A stretch of 48,110 bases of DNA. Origin: Cymbomonas tetramitiformis. Its lineage: Eukaryota; Chlorophyta; Pyramimonadophyceae; Pyramimonadales; Pyramimonadaceae. Location of the stretch: assembly GCA_001247695.2 (NCBI GenBank), contig LGRX02035343.1:2500-50609 (forward strand). The letters are read 5' to 3'. How positions within the stretch are numbered: position 1 is the stretch's first letter; every line of letters begins with the position of its first letter. Under the pieces are notes generated by a model that worked only from the letters and a program-made list of their open reading frames with translations, was not told the origin of the DNA and made no database searches. Positions 19,901 through 26,742 of this stretch are shown in pieces. The position numbers and the translations under genes are program-made.

Positions 19901-22900
19901 TACACGTGCCGGGGGACTCGTGTTCTTTGACCCAGATGTGGGGTACTGGCGCATCGCTGTGAACGCGGACAGCCGCCGGATGGATGTGGGTTTTGGGAGA
20001 CGGTTGGCCCTGTGGTGCCATTCTGGCGGGCACTGCCTCTTGGAGAGCTCGGTGGATTCGTCTGCCTTTGCTTCAAGGAGAGGCCGGAGGTGGTGAAGTA
20101 CACGTTCTGTGTTTTCCCTTGATTTTTGTGGGGAGCACTTTAGGTGCCCGCATGTTTTCATTTTTTGACATGGGGTGTCCATGCTGTGTGGTGTGACTGC
20201 ATTCATGAGATAACCATGGACCAACGGGTCCCATCCATCGACCGTGAGCCACTGGGGGGCATGCCAGCAGGGTCCGCTTACTCCGTAACCCAGGGACCAG
20301 CAGTTGTTGGGCGATGATCGGTCACATCGTTTCATCTTTCCATGCTGCTTTGCATTTGGGTTGGGAATATGTATGAGTTGGTGGTATCTTGTCACGGCCC
20401 CGCGCTGCTGCTGATTTGCTTCTCACATCCACTGGGATGATGGTGGGCTGGCTTTTGTTGGCCGATCCCATGCCGTTCAATGTGTGTCGGTGGTATGTGG
20501 CTGTCCCTGTGGTACCCTTCTGACGGGTACTGCCTTTCTGAGAGCGTCGGGGATTCGTCTGCGGCTCGCTTTTTGGGAGTGTCTTGGATTCGTCCGATGC
20601 TTGCTCCCTCTCCGTGTCCAGTGCTCATGGTTATTACACGTGCCGGGGGACTCGTGTTCTTTGACCCAGATGTGGGGTACTGGCGCATCGCTGTGAACGC
20701 GGACAGCCGCCGGATGGATGTGGGTTTTGGGAGACGGTTGGCCCTGTGGTGCCATTCTGGCGGGCACTGCCTCTTGGAGAGCTCGGTGGATTCGTCTGCC
20801 TTTGCTTCAAGGAGAGGCCGGAGGTGGTGAAGTACACGTTCTGTGTTTTCCCTTGATTTTTGTGGGGAGCACTTTAGGTGCCCGCATGTTTTCATTTTTT
20901 GACATGGGGTGTCCATGCTGTGTGGTGTGACTGCATTCATGAGATAACCATGGACCAACGGGTCCCATCCATCGACCGTGAGCCACTGGGGGGCATGCCA
21001 GCAGGGTCCGCTTACTCCGTAACCCAGGGACCAGCAGTTGTTGGGCGATGATCGGTCACATCGTTTCATCTTTCCATGCTGCTTTGCATTTGGGTTGGGA
21101 ATATGTATGAGTTGGTGGTATCTTGTCACGGCCCCGCGCTGCTGCTGATTTGCTTCTCACATCCACTGGGATGATGGTGGGCTGGCTTTTGTTGGCCGAT
21201 CCCATGCCGTTCACTATTTCCGTGGTTTCTCGGCACAGCCCCTCCCTGTTCTTGAATGCTTTTCACACCCACTGGCATGGTGGTGGGCTGGCTCTTGTCG
21301 GGTGATCTCATGCCATCCAGTGTGTGATTTCACTGTGTGGCATCCACGGCATGTACCTGACTCAAAGGTGCATGCTGGGTACATTTGCACCAGTCATGTT
21401 AATATCAATAAGTACATATGTACCCGGCCTAAGTACATATGTGCCGACAGTGTACCCAACGGTAACGTCCAACGGTAACAAGTAACGGTAACATCCAACG
21501 GTAACCTCTGGCTCTTGTCGGCGGGCCTCATGCCGCTCAGTGTGTGGCATCCACTGGCATGGTGGTGGGCGGGCTTCGCTTGGGGGCACCCGATGGCATT
21601 CTTTGTATCTGGTGTGAGGGCGGGTCGAAGTGGGTGGTAGAACTGCTTGTCTCTGTGCCGGTGGGTACTAAGAGCATGCGCGTGAGGAGCATAGCAGACT
21701 CATCCGGAATACGATTCCTCTTTTGTTCAGTGCTTCCCGGATCGGTTTGTGAGGTAATGCGACCTTGCTATGGACAGGAAACCGCCTGGTGGAGGTGGTT
21801 GATGGATTGAGAGAGTAATTGATTGTGTGAGAGGATGGGGCACTGCGACAGCTATGGGCCAGGCCAGCTGGGTACACGTTGCTGGAAAGTCACCGCTCGA
21901 AGCTGTTACGCATCTACAAGGTCTCCTGCTCTGAGCTCTCTCCGATTGAGTCATCTGTCCCGATATGTGTTTCGGACACTCCTTACGAAGGCATTACTTC
22001 ACGCGGGCTTTCTGAAGCTCTCTGTCCGATTGCATGCCTGGGGTTGTCAGTTTCCTTATTCGCCTTGCATGGTCGTGCCGATGCCCACTGTGTACGCTCC
22101 ACGGGCGGAGGAAGGCCGGCTTTTATGGCCGGTCCATTTGAATCGAGGTTGACCGTGAACAGCATTTCAACACGCGTGAGAAGGAGAAAGAGAAAATAGC
22201 GGCGGAGGAGGAGAGAAAGGCGGCGGATCCAAATACAGCTCCTGAGGTGAAGATGCAGCTGCAGCGGAGATCGAAGACTTCGCGCGGCGCTTTAAATTCC
22301 GCAGGTTGCAACGCCTACCTTCCCTCTCCATCGCACCAGCTGCCAACCTAGGGAGACTCGGCGGACCTCGAGCCTCCCTGCAGCCGGGGGTCTTCCAATG
22401 ATGCGCCACAGATGCTGCAGAGGGGGTTAGGAGGGCGGGGATGCAATGCGTGATGCAGGGACTCCACGGACTCCACAAAATCGAATCCTTCCCATCACAC
22501 CACTCACACCAGCCTCGACGGTAATGTCACGTCGGTTTTCCTTTGCCCACAGCGGTGCTCCCGCCCCCTTCAGATGGGCGCAGACCCTGCGCTCTCCTTT
22601 GCAATGAAATTCTGCGGCATGCACTCTGCGCCCGTGAAGACGCACCCTTTCCTCTTCCTTGGCATTGCCTCCATAGAGATTTGGCCGAGCGCGGCAGTTG
22701 AGGTAGTGTCTGCTATCTGCCAGCGCACGCCATCGTGATTTGGGCACTGGTGATGTTGCAGGGTGGCGATATGCTCCAGTGCATCTCGCCAAGCATCTTC
22801 ACCGGAATTGGAGAGCCGCACCGCTACCTTGAGGAGTACGACTTCACAATGAACTTCAATGACTTTATTCGCATGTTTGAACGGCTAGAGCTCTACGACC

Positions 22901-23373
22901 CGAATCTGAACATGAAGCGCGTCCAAGTGTCCTGTGATTGGGTGCTGATGCACGGGGAATTGCTTGCACAAGAGCACCCACAGAATGTTAGCATAGGTGT
23001 GCCCGGTCACGCACCCCTGACGCTGGCGCGTAGTTTTGTGTTTTCTTGATCGGGCCTTGAACGCTCAGCAGCAAATCCGGTTGTGGGTTAAACGCGTGTG
23101 GGAGCCTTTCTGAAAGCTGAGCTCTGGGGAGGTGCAGAATTCACGTTCGAGCAGTTTTGGGAGGCACTGGCGAGATGCTTGCTGGCGACAGTGGACAAAG
23201 CCAAAGTCAAAGAGCAAGGCGTGCTCGTTGTGATGGAGGAATTGCTGGTTAATCTCTTTTACCCCAGAGTGGCGAGGGTGCTGCCAGGTGCTTTGCCATT
23301 CAAATATATGTTGATTTGCGTTTTTGCGTTGGAGGAAATCTCCTCCACAGTCGGCATGCATTTGCGCGTGTAG
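7762..23373 (+). CDS. Long multi-exon gene: RNase-inhibitor-type LRR protein (gene model)
   Basis: My reconstruction joins exons 7762-7922, 8602-8728, 9034-9106, 9579-9666, 9799-10015, 10384-10527, 11255-11385, 11767-11935, 12297-12391, 12658-12751, 12968-13051, 13093-~13216, 13775-14079, 14301-14436, 15414-15596, 22163-22246, 22553-22702, 22762-22996 and 23138-23373. All introns but one are GT-AG (one GC-AG) and codon phase carries across every junction except around the 13093 exon. The first seven exons give about seven repeats of 27-31 residues with the LRR-RI pattern L-x-x-L-x-L-x-x-N plus a helix (LKKLDISNNGLGD, VTELNLANNGL), broken at arbitrary points by introns yet continuous once spliced. 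Later exons add a Pro-rich segment and three modules with an F-x-x-F core. The family suits a protein-binding scaffold; I cannot name it. The 5' end is unresolved, and a split into two genes at the 6.6-kb intron is possible. Confidence 0.6.
8315..8420 (+). repeat. 48-bp tandem repeat in LRR intron 1
   Basis: Two units starting GGATCCGCTGTGnGTGGTGG and ending GGGTGGAGGGGTG, period 48 bp, with a partial third. The rest of this 679-bp intron (7923-8601) holds nothing clear. Confidence 0.85.
8602..8728 (+). CDS. LRR gene exon 2
   Basis: Acceptor TCGTCACAG, donor AAG|GTGCCT, ends in phase 0. Encodes AAVELCKGLANNP and VTELNLANNGLTVRAGEAL, the clearest LRR-RI repeat of the gene. Confidence 0.75.
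9034..9106 (+). CDS. LRR gene exon 3
   Basis: Acceptor ATCGCGCAG, donor CACG|GTGGCT, ends in phase 1. Encodes LPPIQSLTLDQNKHLHH, the start of an LRR whose helix lies in the next exon. Confidence 0.6.
9579..9666 (+). CDS. LRR gene exon 4
   Basis: Acceptor GGTGTAG, donor GG|GTAAGG, enters with 2 bases and leaves in phase 2. Encodes LKPVLEAVVHNRYLKTLSLN, helix of one repeat and strand of the next. An alternative acceptor at 9544 keeps the same frame. Confidence 0.7.
9799..10015 (+). CDS. LRR gene exon 5
   Basis: Acceptor GGGACAG, donor GAG|GTGCGC. Carries two and a half repeats (FLTKLSLAWNEM, LKKLDISNNGLGD) in 217 bp. The preceding intron is 132 bp. Confidence 0.75.
10384..10527 (+). CDS. LRR gene exon 6
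   Basis: Acceptor CTGGAACAG, phase 0 to 0. SNVSLE of exon 5 joins VLDVGGCRFGKETFRALAAT here to complete a canonical LRR across the splice. The donor TCG|GTCCGC is weak, so the 3' edge is less sure. Confidence 0.7.
10842..11137 (-). repeat. Dispersed repeat R, inverted copy
   Basis: Reverse complement of the repeats at 16544-16791 and 17299-17541. Includes GTGGGTACATAGTGCAG twice and a GTGCCAAAGGAGTC word twice. It lies in the intron between LRR exons 6 and 7. Confidence 0.85.
11255..11385 (+). CDS. LRR gene exon 7
   Basis: Acceptor GTGCACAG, donor CCAG|GTATGA, phase 0 in and phase 2 out. Encodes SLLRLGLRVEKSGDNAGDEL, a last LRR-like unit. A 38-bp stretch around the donor (ATGAAACACCCTAC) is duplicated just inside the intron. 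Confidence 0.55.
11767..11935 (+). CDS. LRR gene exon 8
   Basis: Acceptor CTACGCAG, donor AAG|GTACTC. One leading base completes the Arg codon of exon 7. Encodes YGEYPCIDAVTGVSL and a Pro/Arg-containing stretch ending IREDDIK. I do not recognise a domain. Confidence 0.55.
12058..12149 (+). repeat. Tandem duplication, about 50 bp, two units
   Basis: GTTTCTGATnACCCC followed by a C-run and CAGGTGGAGGGCGGAGCGCA occurs twice in the intron after exon 8. Each copy carries a CCCCCAG|GTGG pseudo-acceptor. Confidence 0.8.
12297..12391 (+). CDS. LRR gene exon 9
   Basis: Acceptor ATGCTGAG, donor CAG|GTGTGC, phase 0 in and 2 out. Encodes RRRVVQELGEALVEEIGHSR, an amphipathic helix. The acceptor is weak and the frame stays open upstream, so the start may lie further 5'. 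Confidence 0.5.
12658..12751 (+). CDS. LRR gene exon 10
   Basis: Acceptor GTCGCAG. Its first base completes an Arg codon from exon 9. Encodes KSKLEWQNRMHREAL and FQGFYDDIIK. The donor would be AAG|GCAGGG, a GC-AG intron, the only non-GT donor in the model. Confidence 0.5.
12968..13051 (+). CDS. LRR gene exon 11
   Basis: Acceptor GTGTAACAG, donor CAG|GTGAGC (strong), 28 codons, phase 0 to 0. Encodes ACAVAKDGMGHYGEAAQ. The next acceptor is only 41 bp away. Confidence 0.5.
13093..13216 (+). CDS. LRR gene exon 12 (3' edge unsure)
   Basis: Acceptor CCACTGCAG, then an open frame with TYVWFLDLYVEHLGLQRK. Two donors are possible, AC|GTATGT inside it and GCGG|GTGCGC at 13216; neither gives the phase the 13775 exon needs. 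Either an exon is missing or the frame ends differently. Confidence 0.4.
13244..13716 (+). repeat. 77-bp tandem repeat with 154-bp higher-order period
   Basis: Six full 77-bp units starting 13244, 13321, 13398, 13475, 13552 and 13629, then an 11-bp stub. Units alternate strictly between GGCATCGTGTTG and GGCATCGCATTG, so the real period is a 154-bp dimer, three times. The array lies in the LRR gene between exons 12 and 13. Confidence 0.95.
13775..14079 (+). CDS. LRR gene exon 13, Pro-rich segment
   Basis: Acceptor GCTGCGTAG right after an in-frame TAG, donor CACAA|GTAATG. Encodes a charged helix (FRHALEEINVHRERN), a PPTP/KPPTPEP Pro-rich linker and a Cys/Trp-containing helix ending LQDVMDQHK. 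The alternative reading is a terminal exon stopping at TAA 14081-14083, but the next exon restores phase exactly. Confidence 0.6.
14301..14436 (+). CDS. LRR gene exon 14
   Basis: Acceptor GGCTTACAG, donor CAG|GTAGAG, 221 bp after exon 13. Encodes DPELEKRNLREILRGHDAML and a Tyr-rich helix, coiled-coil-like. The frame stays open to 14811 with a basic Ser/Arg stretch, so intron retention or a different 3' edge is possible. Confidence 0.6.
14782..15010 (+). CDS. Possible extra exon, unplaced
   Basis: Acceptor ACTCCACAG is followed by an open frame with LDWDLDDDAPAAGLQPRSAV and a Pro/Ser-rich stretch to a stop at 15011-15013. Protein-like composition, but its phase does not fit a direct join to the exon at 14301. 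It may be an alternative 3' end. Confidence 0.3.
15414..15596 (+). CDS. LRR gene exon 15
   Basis: Acceptor GGTGACAG, donor CTGAAG|GTGCAT, 61 codons, phase 0 to 0. Encodes NLIGLNFYEFVEYVCRCSW, then a helical Lys/His-rich stretch. The F-x-x-F-V-E core resembles those of the two last exons. Its donor is the first unit of the following 59-bp array. Confidence 0.7.
15592..15880 (+). repeat. 59-bp tandem repeat carrying the 5' splice site
   Basis: Five units starting 15592, 15651, 15710 (a 53-bp unit lacking GAAGGT), 15763 and 15822. Units 1, 2, 4 and 5 each contain CTGAAG|GTGCAT, the donor of the preceding exon. Confidence 0.95.
16130..16540 (+). repeat. Dispersed repeat Q, diverged partial copy
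   Basis: Shares with the 734-bp array the words CACATCCACTGGGATGATGG and GGGGAGCnCnTnGGTGCCCGC in the same order, but lacks the module with the open frame. An internal deletion derivative. Confidence 0.75.
16544..16791 (+). repeat. Dispersed repeat R, copy 2
   Basis: Same sequence as 17299-17541 and, inverted, 10842-11137: CTCCTTTGGCA, TATGTACCCACGCCGGGGAT, AGTGAAGAATGGGACCCCCT. Confidence 0.9.
17107..17266 (+). repeat. Dispersed repeat S, copy 1
   Basis: About 85% identical by eye to 17690-17847 (ACTTGCGCCTGTAGCCCTCT, ACTTGAGCAATGCGCTCCAC). One minus-strand frame (SVERIAQVRG) is kept open in both copies. Confidence 0.85.
17299..17541 (+). repeat. Dispersed repeat R, copy 3
   Basis: Full-length copy following S copy 1, giving an S-R order. 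Ends GAAGCCGGCTCATCCCTGCC as in copy 2. Confidence 0.9.
17566..17647 (+). repeat. Dispersed repeat R, truncated copy 4
   Basis: Only the first 80 bp of R (to ACCCACGCCGGGGATC) is present. It ends abruptly at the telomere-like tract. Confidence 0.9.
17653..17679 (+). repeat. Interstitial telomere-like tract (TTTTAGGG)n
   Basis: Three AGGG words spaced by TTTT, read as TTTAGGG then two TTTTAGGG units and TTTT. TTTTAGGG is the Chlamydomonas-type telomere repeat. It sits exactly at the junction between truncated R and S copy 2. Confidence 0.8.
17690..17847 (+). repeat. Dispersed repeat S, copy 2
   Basis: Second copy of S. It begins 10 bp after the telomere-like tract. Confidence 0.85.
18058..18654 (+). 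CDS. Open frame with repeated Trp/Tyr/Cys module (coding unsure)
   Basis: A 198-residue open frame with three related modules of about 65-70 residues: W(Y/C)xSxG(Y/H)CLxE, then DSSA, then GGLV, YW, VNGDG (for example LWYPSDGYCLFECVGDSS). The modules are the start of the 734-bp array; each later unit keeps a 116-residue version (19012, 19746, 20480). The opposite strand is open too, and the whole region lies in a proposed intron, so conservation of the frame could be a by-product of recent duplication. I know no family that matches. Confidence 0.3.
   Translation: MSTPPADLPTSPPSSSSVWYPSGEYCLFEGVGDSSAAGSIFVQCLGAFSPAGGLVIDSHFMGYWHLVVNGDGHWNDLDDGMWLSLWYPSDGYCLFECVGDSSTARFLGVSWIRLTLAPSPCTVLMVITRAGGLVFFDLDMKYWRIAVNGDGRRVEVGFGRRLSLWCHSGGHCLLESSVDSSAFASRRGRRWYAFCVFP
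18296..21213 (+). repeat. 734-bp tandem array, about 4 units
   Basis: One diverged unit (18296-~19009), then three units with 734-bp spacing (from 19010, 19744 and 20478) that look identical by eye and give identical translations in several frames. The last ends at 21213, where TTCAATGTG changes to TTCACTATT. Partial, older copies of the flanking word (CACATCCACTGGGATGATGG) occur at 16313, 21266 and 21550, showing a dispersed family. Confidence 0.95.
21240..21600 (+). repeat. Degenerate Q fragments and AACGGTAAC repeats
   Basis: Two partial Q ends (around 21266-21345 and 21505-21600) flank a short stretch with CCAACGGTAAC/AAGTAACGGTAAC words (about 21457-21503) and a duplicated TAAGTACATATGT. 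No gene seen. 21600-22160 holds nothing I can name. Confidence 0.7.
22163..22246 (+). CDS. LRR gene exon 16, charged helix
   Basis: Acceptor GTGAACAG, donor GAG|GTGAAG, 28 codons, phase 0 to 0. Encodes REKEKEKIAAEEERKAADP, a Lys/Glu/Ala helix probably forming a coiled coil. It follows the 6.6-kb intron 15597-22162. Confidence 0.55.
22553..22702 (+). CDS. LRR gene exon 17
   Basis: Acceptor TTTGCCCACAG (strong), donor GAG|GTAGTG, 50 codons, phase 0 to 0. Encodes MGADPALSFAMKFCGMHSAP and a hydrophobic FLFLGIASIEIW stretch. Confidence 0.6.
22762..22996 (+). CDS. LRR gene exon 18
   Basis: Acceptor GATGTTGCAG, donor ATAG|GTGTGC, leaves in phase 1. Encodes HRYLEEYDFTMNFNDFIRMF and RVQVSCDWVLMHGELLAQ. 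The MNF-x-DFIRMFERL core matches in style the FYEFVEYV core of exon 15. The preceding intron is 59 bp. Confidence 0.75.
23138..23373 (+). CDS. LRR gene last exon
   Basis: Acceptor GAGGTGCAG, 2 bases complete the split Glu codon of exon 18, stop TAG at 23371-23373. Encodes FTFEQFWEALARCLLATVDK, a Lys/Val helix and LFYPRVARVLP. Three modules with the pattern F-x-x-F-(V/I/W) (exons 15, 18, 19) suggest a repeated helical C-terminal domain of unknown fold. Confidence 0.7.
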
Positions 23374-24300
23374 CACGTGACCCTCATCCTGTGCGATTAG
23401 AATGTGTCTGTGTGCATTCTAAGCAATTTCCGCATGAGACTCGGCGGCCGCAACGAGATATCTCGCACGAACCAGGGTCTTCAAACAATAGACCTGCTCG
23501 GAGTCCTTGCAGGCACACGCATAGCTCCTCGATCCCCTTGGACCTGCTTCCCCACAACATTTTATGGGCGTCACGATCATAATGGGCGAAGGTGACTTCT
23601 TATGAAGATGCCTTTCGGGTCATTGAATACTATATGAGTTGGGATATGTGGAGGATGTGGGCATGTTCGTATTTCTCAGGACGCCTATGACCGCCATGTG
23701 TGTAAATCAATCCCAGCAACCGCATTCGCTGGGAGCGGGGGATGCAAACTTCTGTGCGGAAGCCGCCGAAAATAGGCTGCTGTGTGTAGACACTCCCATG
23801 CCGTGCGTTCACAAGCTTAACCGCGCAAAGGAGACCTGCAATTTGTATGGGTTGCAATTTTCTATCGTGTCTTCATCTCGTGAAAATATATGAAGTGCAT
23901 TTTTTTGGAATACATGTAACATGTGCAGTTTGTGCGAGCAAAGTGTGCCGTTTCTTATTGTGATGATGCACTTTTCTGATATTACACGGGGAATAGTAAG
24001 AATTGATTTCCTTAACGGGAGGATTGAAGCGTGATTAGTATGCATGGGTATACATATAAGGTATGAACGAGTACGTACTTGTACTTTCCATTCTTTGGAC
24101 ATTCGTAATGGCATATGATTATTCATATGTATATACAACTTTGCATTCGTGAATAATGCCAGCTGTCGCGTGATCATTAGTCTGGGTGCATCCACGTTGC
24201 AATCGCTGAATTATTGCACATGCTGTCGAGATAATGTGGAATGACACGCAAATCAAAAGTATATTCAAAGTATGTGATATAGTCAAATCGAAATTAGGCT
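23374..24300. other. Intergenic, nothing recognised
   Basis: GC content drops after the LRR gene stop. Short open frames on both strands lack splice support. No repeats or known motifs seen. Confidence 0.6.
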
Positions 24301-24309
24301 TCTCTACTA

Positions 24310-24545
24310 CCGTAGTGATGCGCCCAGCATTGCACGTGCACCCTGTGCTCGCCGATTCAGGCGGGCTCGTCGATCCGCAGCACAAACGTCCATCCGTGCA
24401 CGTCGGAAGAGAAGTGATTCTGCTTCGCAACGGTAAAGGGGCACGCTGTCCATTCGTTACGATGCCGCATCTGCCTATACTGCTGCATCCGGTTTCGCTT
24501 GCTGCCTCAACGGGTACAGCAGCTGCTTATATCAGATTATTTTCA
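24310..24545. other. Coding-like GC-rich island, frame unresolved
   Basis: A GC-rich block in AT-rich surroundings. Two readings look protein-like: a + frame running from 24234 to 24548 (SGGLVDPQHKRPSVHVGREV) and a minus frame (HFSSDVHGWTFVLRIDEP). They overlap and cannot both be main frames. Neither has clear splice signals. Confidence 0.35.
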
Positions 24546-25222
24546 TGAGGACCGAACTCTATGATATTCCTCCAGTTCAAAACTTTGGGATACTGGATCG
24601 GATAATGATGATAGCAATCAGAATCTGCTGAGCTCCTATGTCTGATGTGACAAGTATTATAAATGTTATAAAAGTTGACTGCTGCATGTTGGTGAGAAGC
24701 TCGTTGTATTTATTTTTATTTGACATTCTCTGCGGCGCCTGTGAGTTTATCATTAGCTGGGTCAAGTCTCTAGACACCCTGCGGACTCATGCTCCTCAGA
24801 TGCAGGAATGTGTTTTCGATCTCACAACGTTTACCTTCTTTATTTGTGGGAGCCTAAGACTTCTTACAAAAATATGTATATTCCTGGGCCGTTTAGACCA
24901 TTTTGCAAATCCAGCACGCATGTTTCCACAAATGTTCATTTGCTGTCAGCAAGGAAGTTACCCAGCATGGTGAGCATGGCTAACCGATCCCCGATCAGTT
25001 TGGTAGAAGTTGACACCTTGCCAGTTCCTCACGGCATGCGCATTTCAGACGCATAATTTCGAAGGTTCGCATCGCCCTGCATCAACTTTCTGTGGATGAG
25101 AAGTAAATCTCCATTGCTAGTTTGTTATAGACTCTGAATATCGCCTGCTGTTATAGAGAGCAGGTACAATCATACGTATCATCGCATGGCTAGGTAAATT
25201 AAGAAAAAGAGAGTTTGTACAA
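24546..25222. other. AT-rich intergenic stretch, nothing recognised
   Basis: 3' flank of the minus-strand hydrolase gene. No repeats or domains seen. Confidence 0.6.
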
Positions 25223-26380
25223 TTAAACTTTTCCCAAAAGGTCACTTATATTCATCCTAATACAACTAGCCCATGCCGCATGCCCATCAATTGTGGGATG
25301 TAGGCCATCTCCTAGGAGCGTTGCATCTACAGCGCTTCCTGAGGGCATCATGAATCGTGTTCGACAGTCCACTCGATGAACTGGTTTTCCGACACGATCC
25401 ACGTATTCTGCAGTTAGCCGGTTAGTTTCTTGAACTAAGTCGTCGAATTTCAATGGGCAGCCACTGCAAGCCACACATCGCCTCAAAACCTTAAATCCCG
25501 AGTCAGCAATGCCAAGCTATACACCAAAACCACACTTCACATCTCCACGTTGTCAGCAACACCAAATCCGAATTCCACCGTTTTACGTAACCAACCAAGC
25601 TTAAGCTTGGCCCATTTTGAGAAGGTCCAGAAGGAGAGCCTTGCCACAGCACATGGCAGGTGCTCGAAGATTTCTAAAATTCGACAGCGGTTCATCATAT
25701 ACAGGCTGTCCCCCTGAGAATCCTCCAGATGCATGCGCCTTGTTAAGACTACCCGCAGCTTTGCGCTACATCGGCATGCTCCCTTTCTGATGCGAGTAGA
25801 GGTGAGAAGGCAAAGAATACCTCGTGGTGCAGAGCGAGCCCCGGGGAAAGATGGACACAAGAAGGATGCGTGCGCGCGGCAAAGCGCGCCGAGTGGCCTC
25901 CACGACAGCGACTATGCCCTCTGCCGTCTCATTTGCCAAATTCTTGCTCACCGCGAAGTTGTTGGTGCCTATTAGCAACACAACCACCTTCGGCGACAGG
26001 CTGCGTAACGCCCCATCTTGAATCCGCCATAGCACGTGTTGCGTCTCCTCATGCGCGATTCCCAGCACCAGGGAGCGCTTGTAGTACTTCTCTCTTCCCC
26101 ACGTCACCTTCAACTGCGGGCTCCTGGGCTTTCCTTGCATTGTGCCTCGCACCGCCTCGGTGATGGAATCGCCGAGGAATACGACGTCAACCTGCAGCAC
26201 CGTGCCGTCAGCGGAGGCATCAGAGCAAGAAACTGGATAGCACCACAGTATCCCGACGGAGGCTCAGGTTCTTAACTCTTAAAATGCGGCGAGACACCTG
26301 CCCCTGGGACAAAAGCCCACGAGCGGAAAACGCCGGCAGCCAGCCCCAGGGGAAGTACGACAGCGAGAAGACGACGGGTT
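25223..26380 (-). CDS. SGNH/GDSL hydrolase (PAF-acetylhydrolase-like), spliced
   Basis: Minus-strand gene. The main exon 26262-25821 encodes VVFLGDSITE (block I, nucleophile Ser), then IAHEETQHVLWRIQDGAL, close to the GGDTTQNVLWRLQNGEL stretch of PAF acetylhydrolase Ib catalytic subunits, then VVVLLIGTNN (block III, Asn) and ILLVSIFPRG. The last exon 25463-25223 encodes GDGLHPTIDGHAAW (block V, Asp and His) and the TAA stop. The intron 25820-25464 (357 bp) is GT-AG and keeps phase. An upstream exon, about 26380-26298, gives a basic and hydrophobic segment (RRLLAVVLPLGLAAGVF) that looks like a signal peptide or anchor and joins in phase if a 35-bp GT-AG intron is accepted; no ATG was pinned. 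The second Gly of the block II motif (GGD) is changed to AHE. The family hydrolyses esters of lipids or carbohydrates, and secretion or Golgi location would fit the N-terminus. Confidence 0.8.
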
Positions 26381-26669
26381 GCAGCACGGATCACTGTTGT
26401 TTGCCTTCAGCAGCTGCACTTCAAGTTTCTCCACCTTACTTGACTACGGATGCTCCACCAAATATGAGGAACACTAAGAGTAAAAAACTTTTTGCATGTT
26501 TGGGCCGTCGGATGGTCGTTAACACTGGCTCAATTACCCAAATTTCGAAAATGAGAACCGCCAACTGGACGAACTCGTCAAGTTTCTCATATTCGGTACG
26601 TATCACACGAGCGAAAATGAAACTTTTGCGTCACTGACACAGCTGATGGGAAACTGGGAACCTCGGGCC

Positions 26670-26686
26670 AAACCCTAAACCCTAAG
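26670..26686. repeat. Short telomere-like word (CCCTAAA)2
   Basis: AAACCCTAAACCCTAAG. Too short to be more than suggestive. Confidence 0.5.
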
Positions 26687-26742
26687 ACCCGGCACTGGGA
26701 TGCAACTCAAGAATGCGACGGAAGATCCAAGCCTGAAATCTG

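Noticed and set aside
18924..21129. Three identical 245-residue minus-strand frames, one per 734-bp unit
   Set aside because: They start at GTG and overlap by 4 bp only because 734 is not a multiple of 3; the composition looks like an antisense shadow and there is no splice or promoter support.
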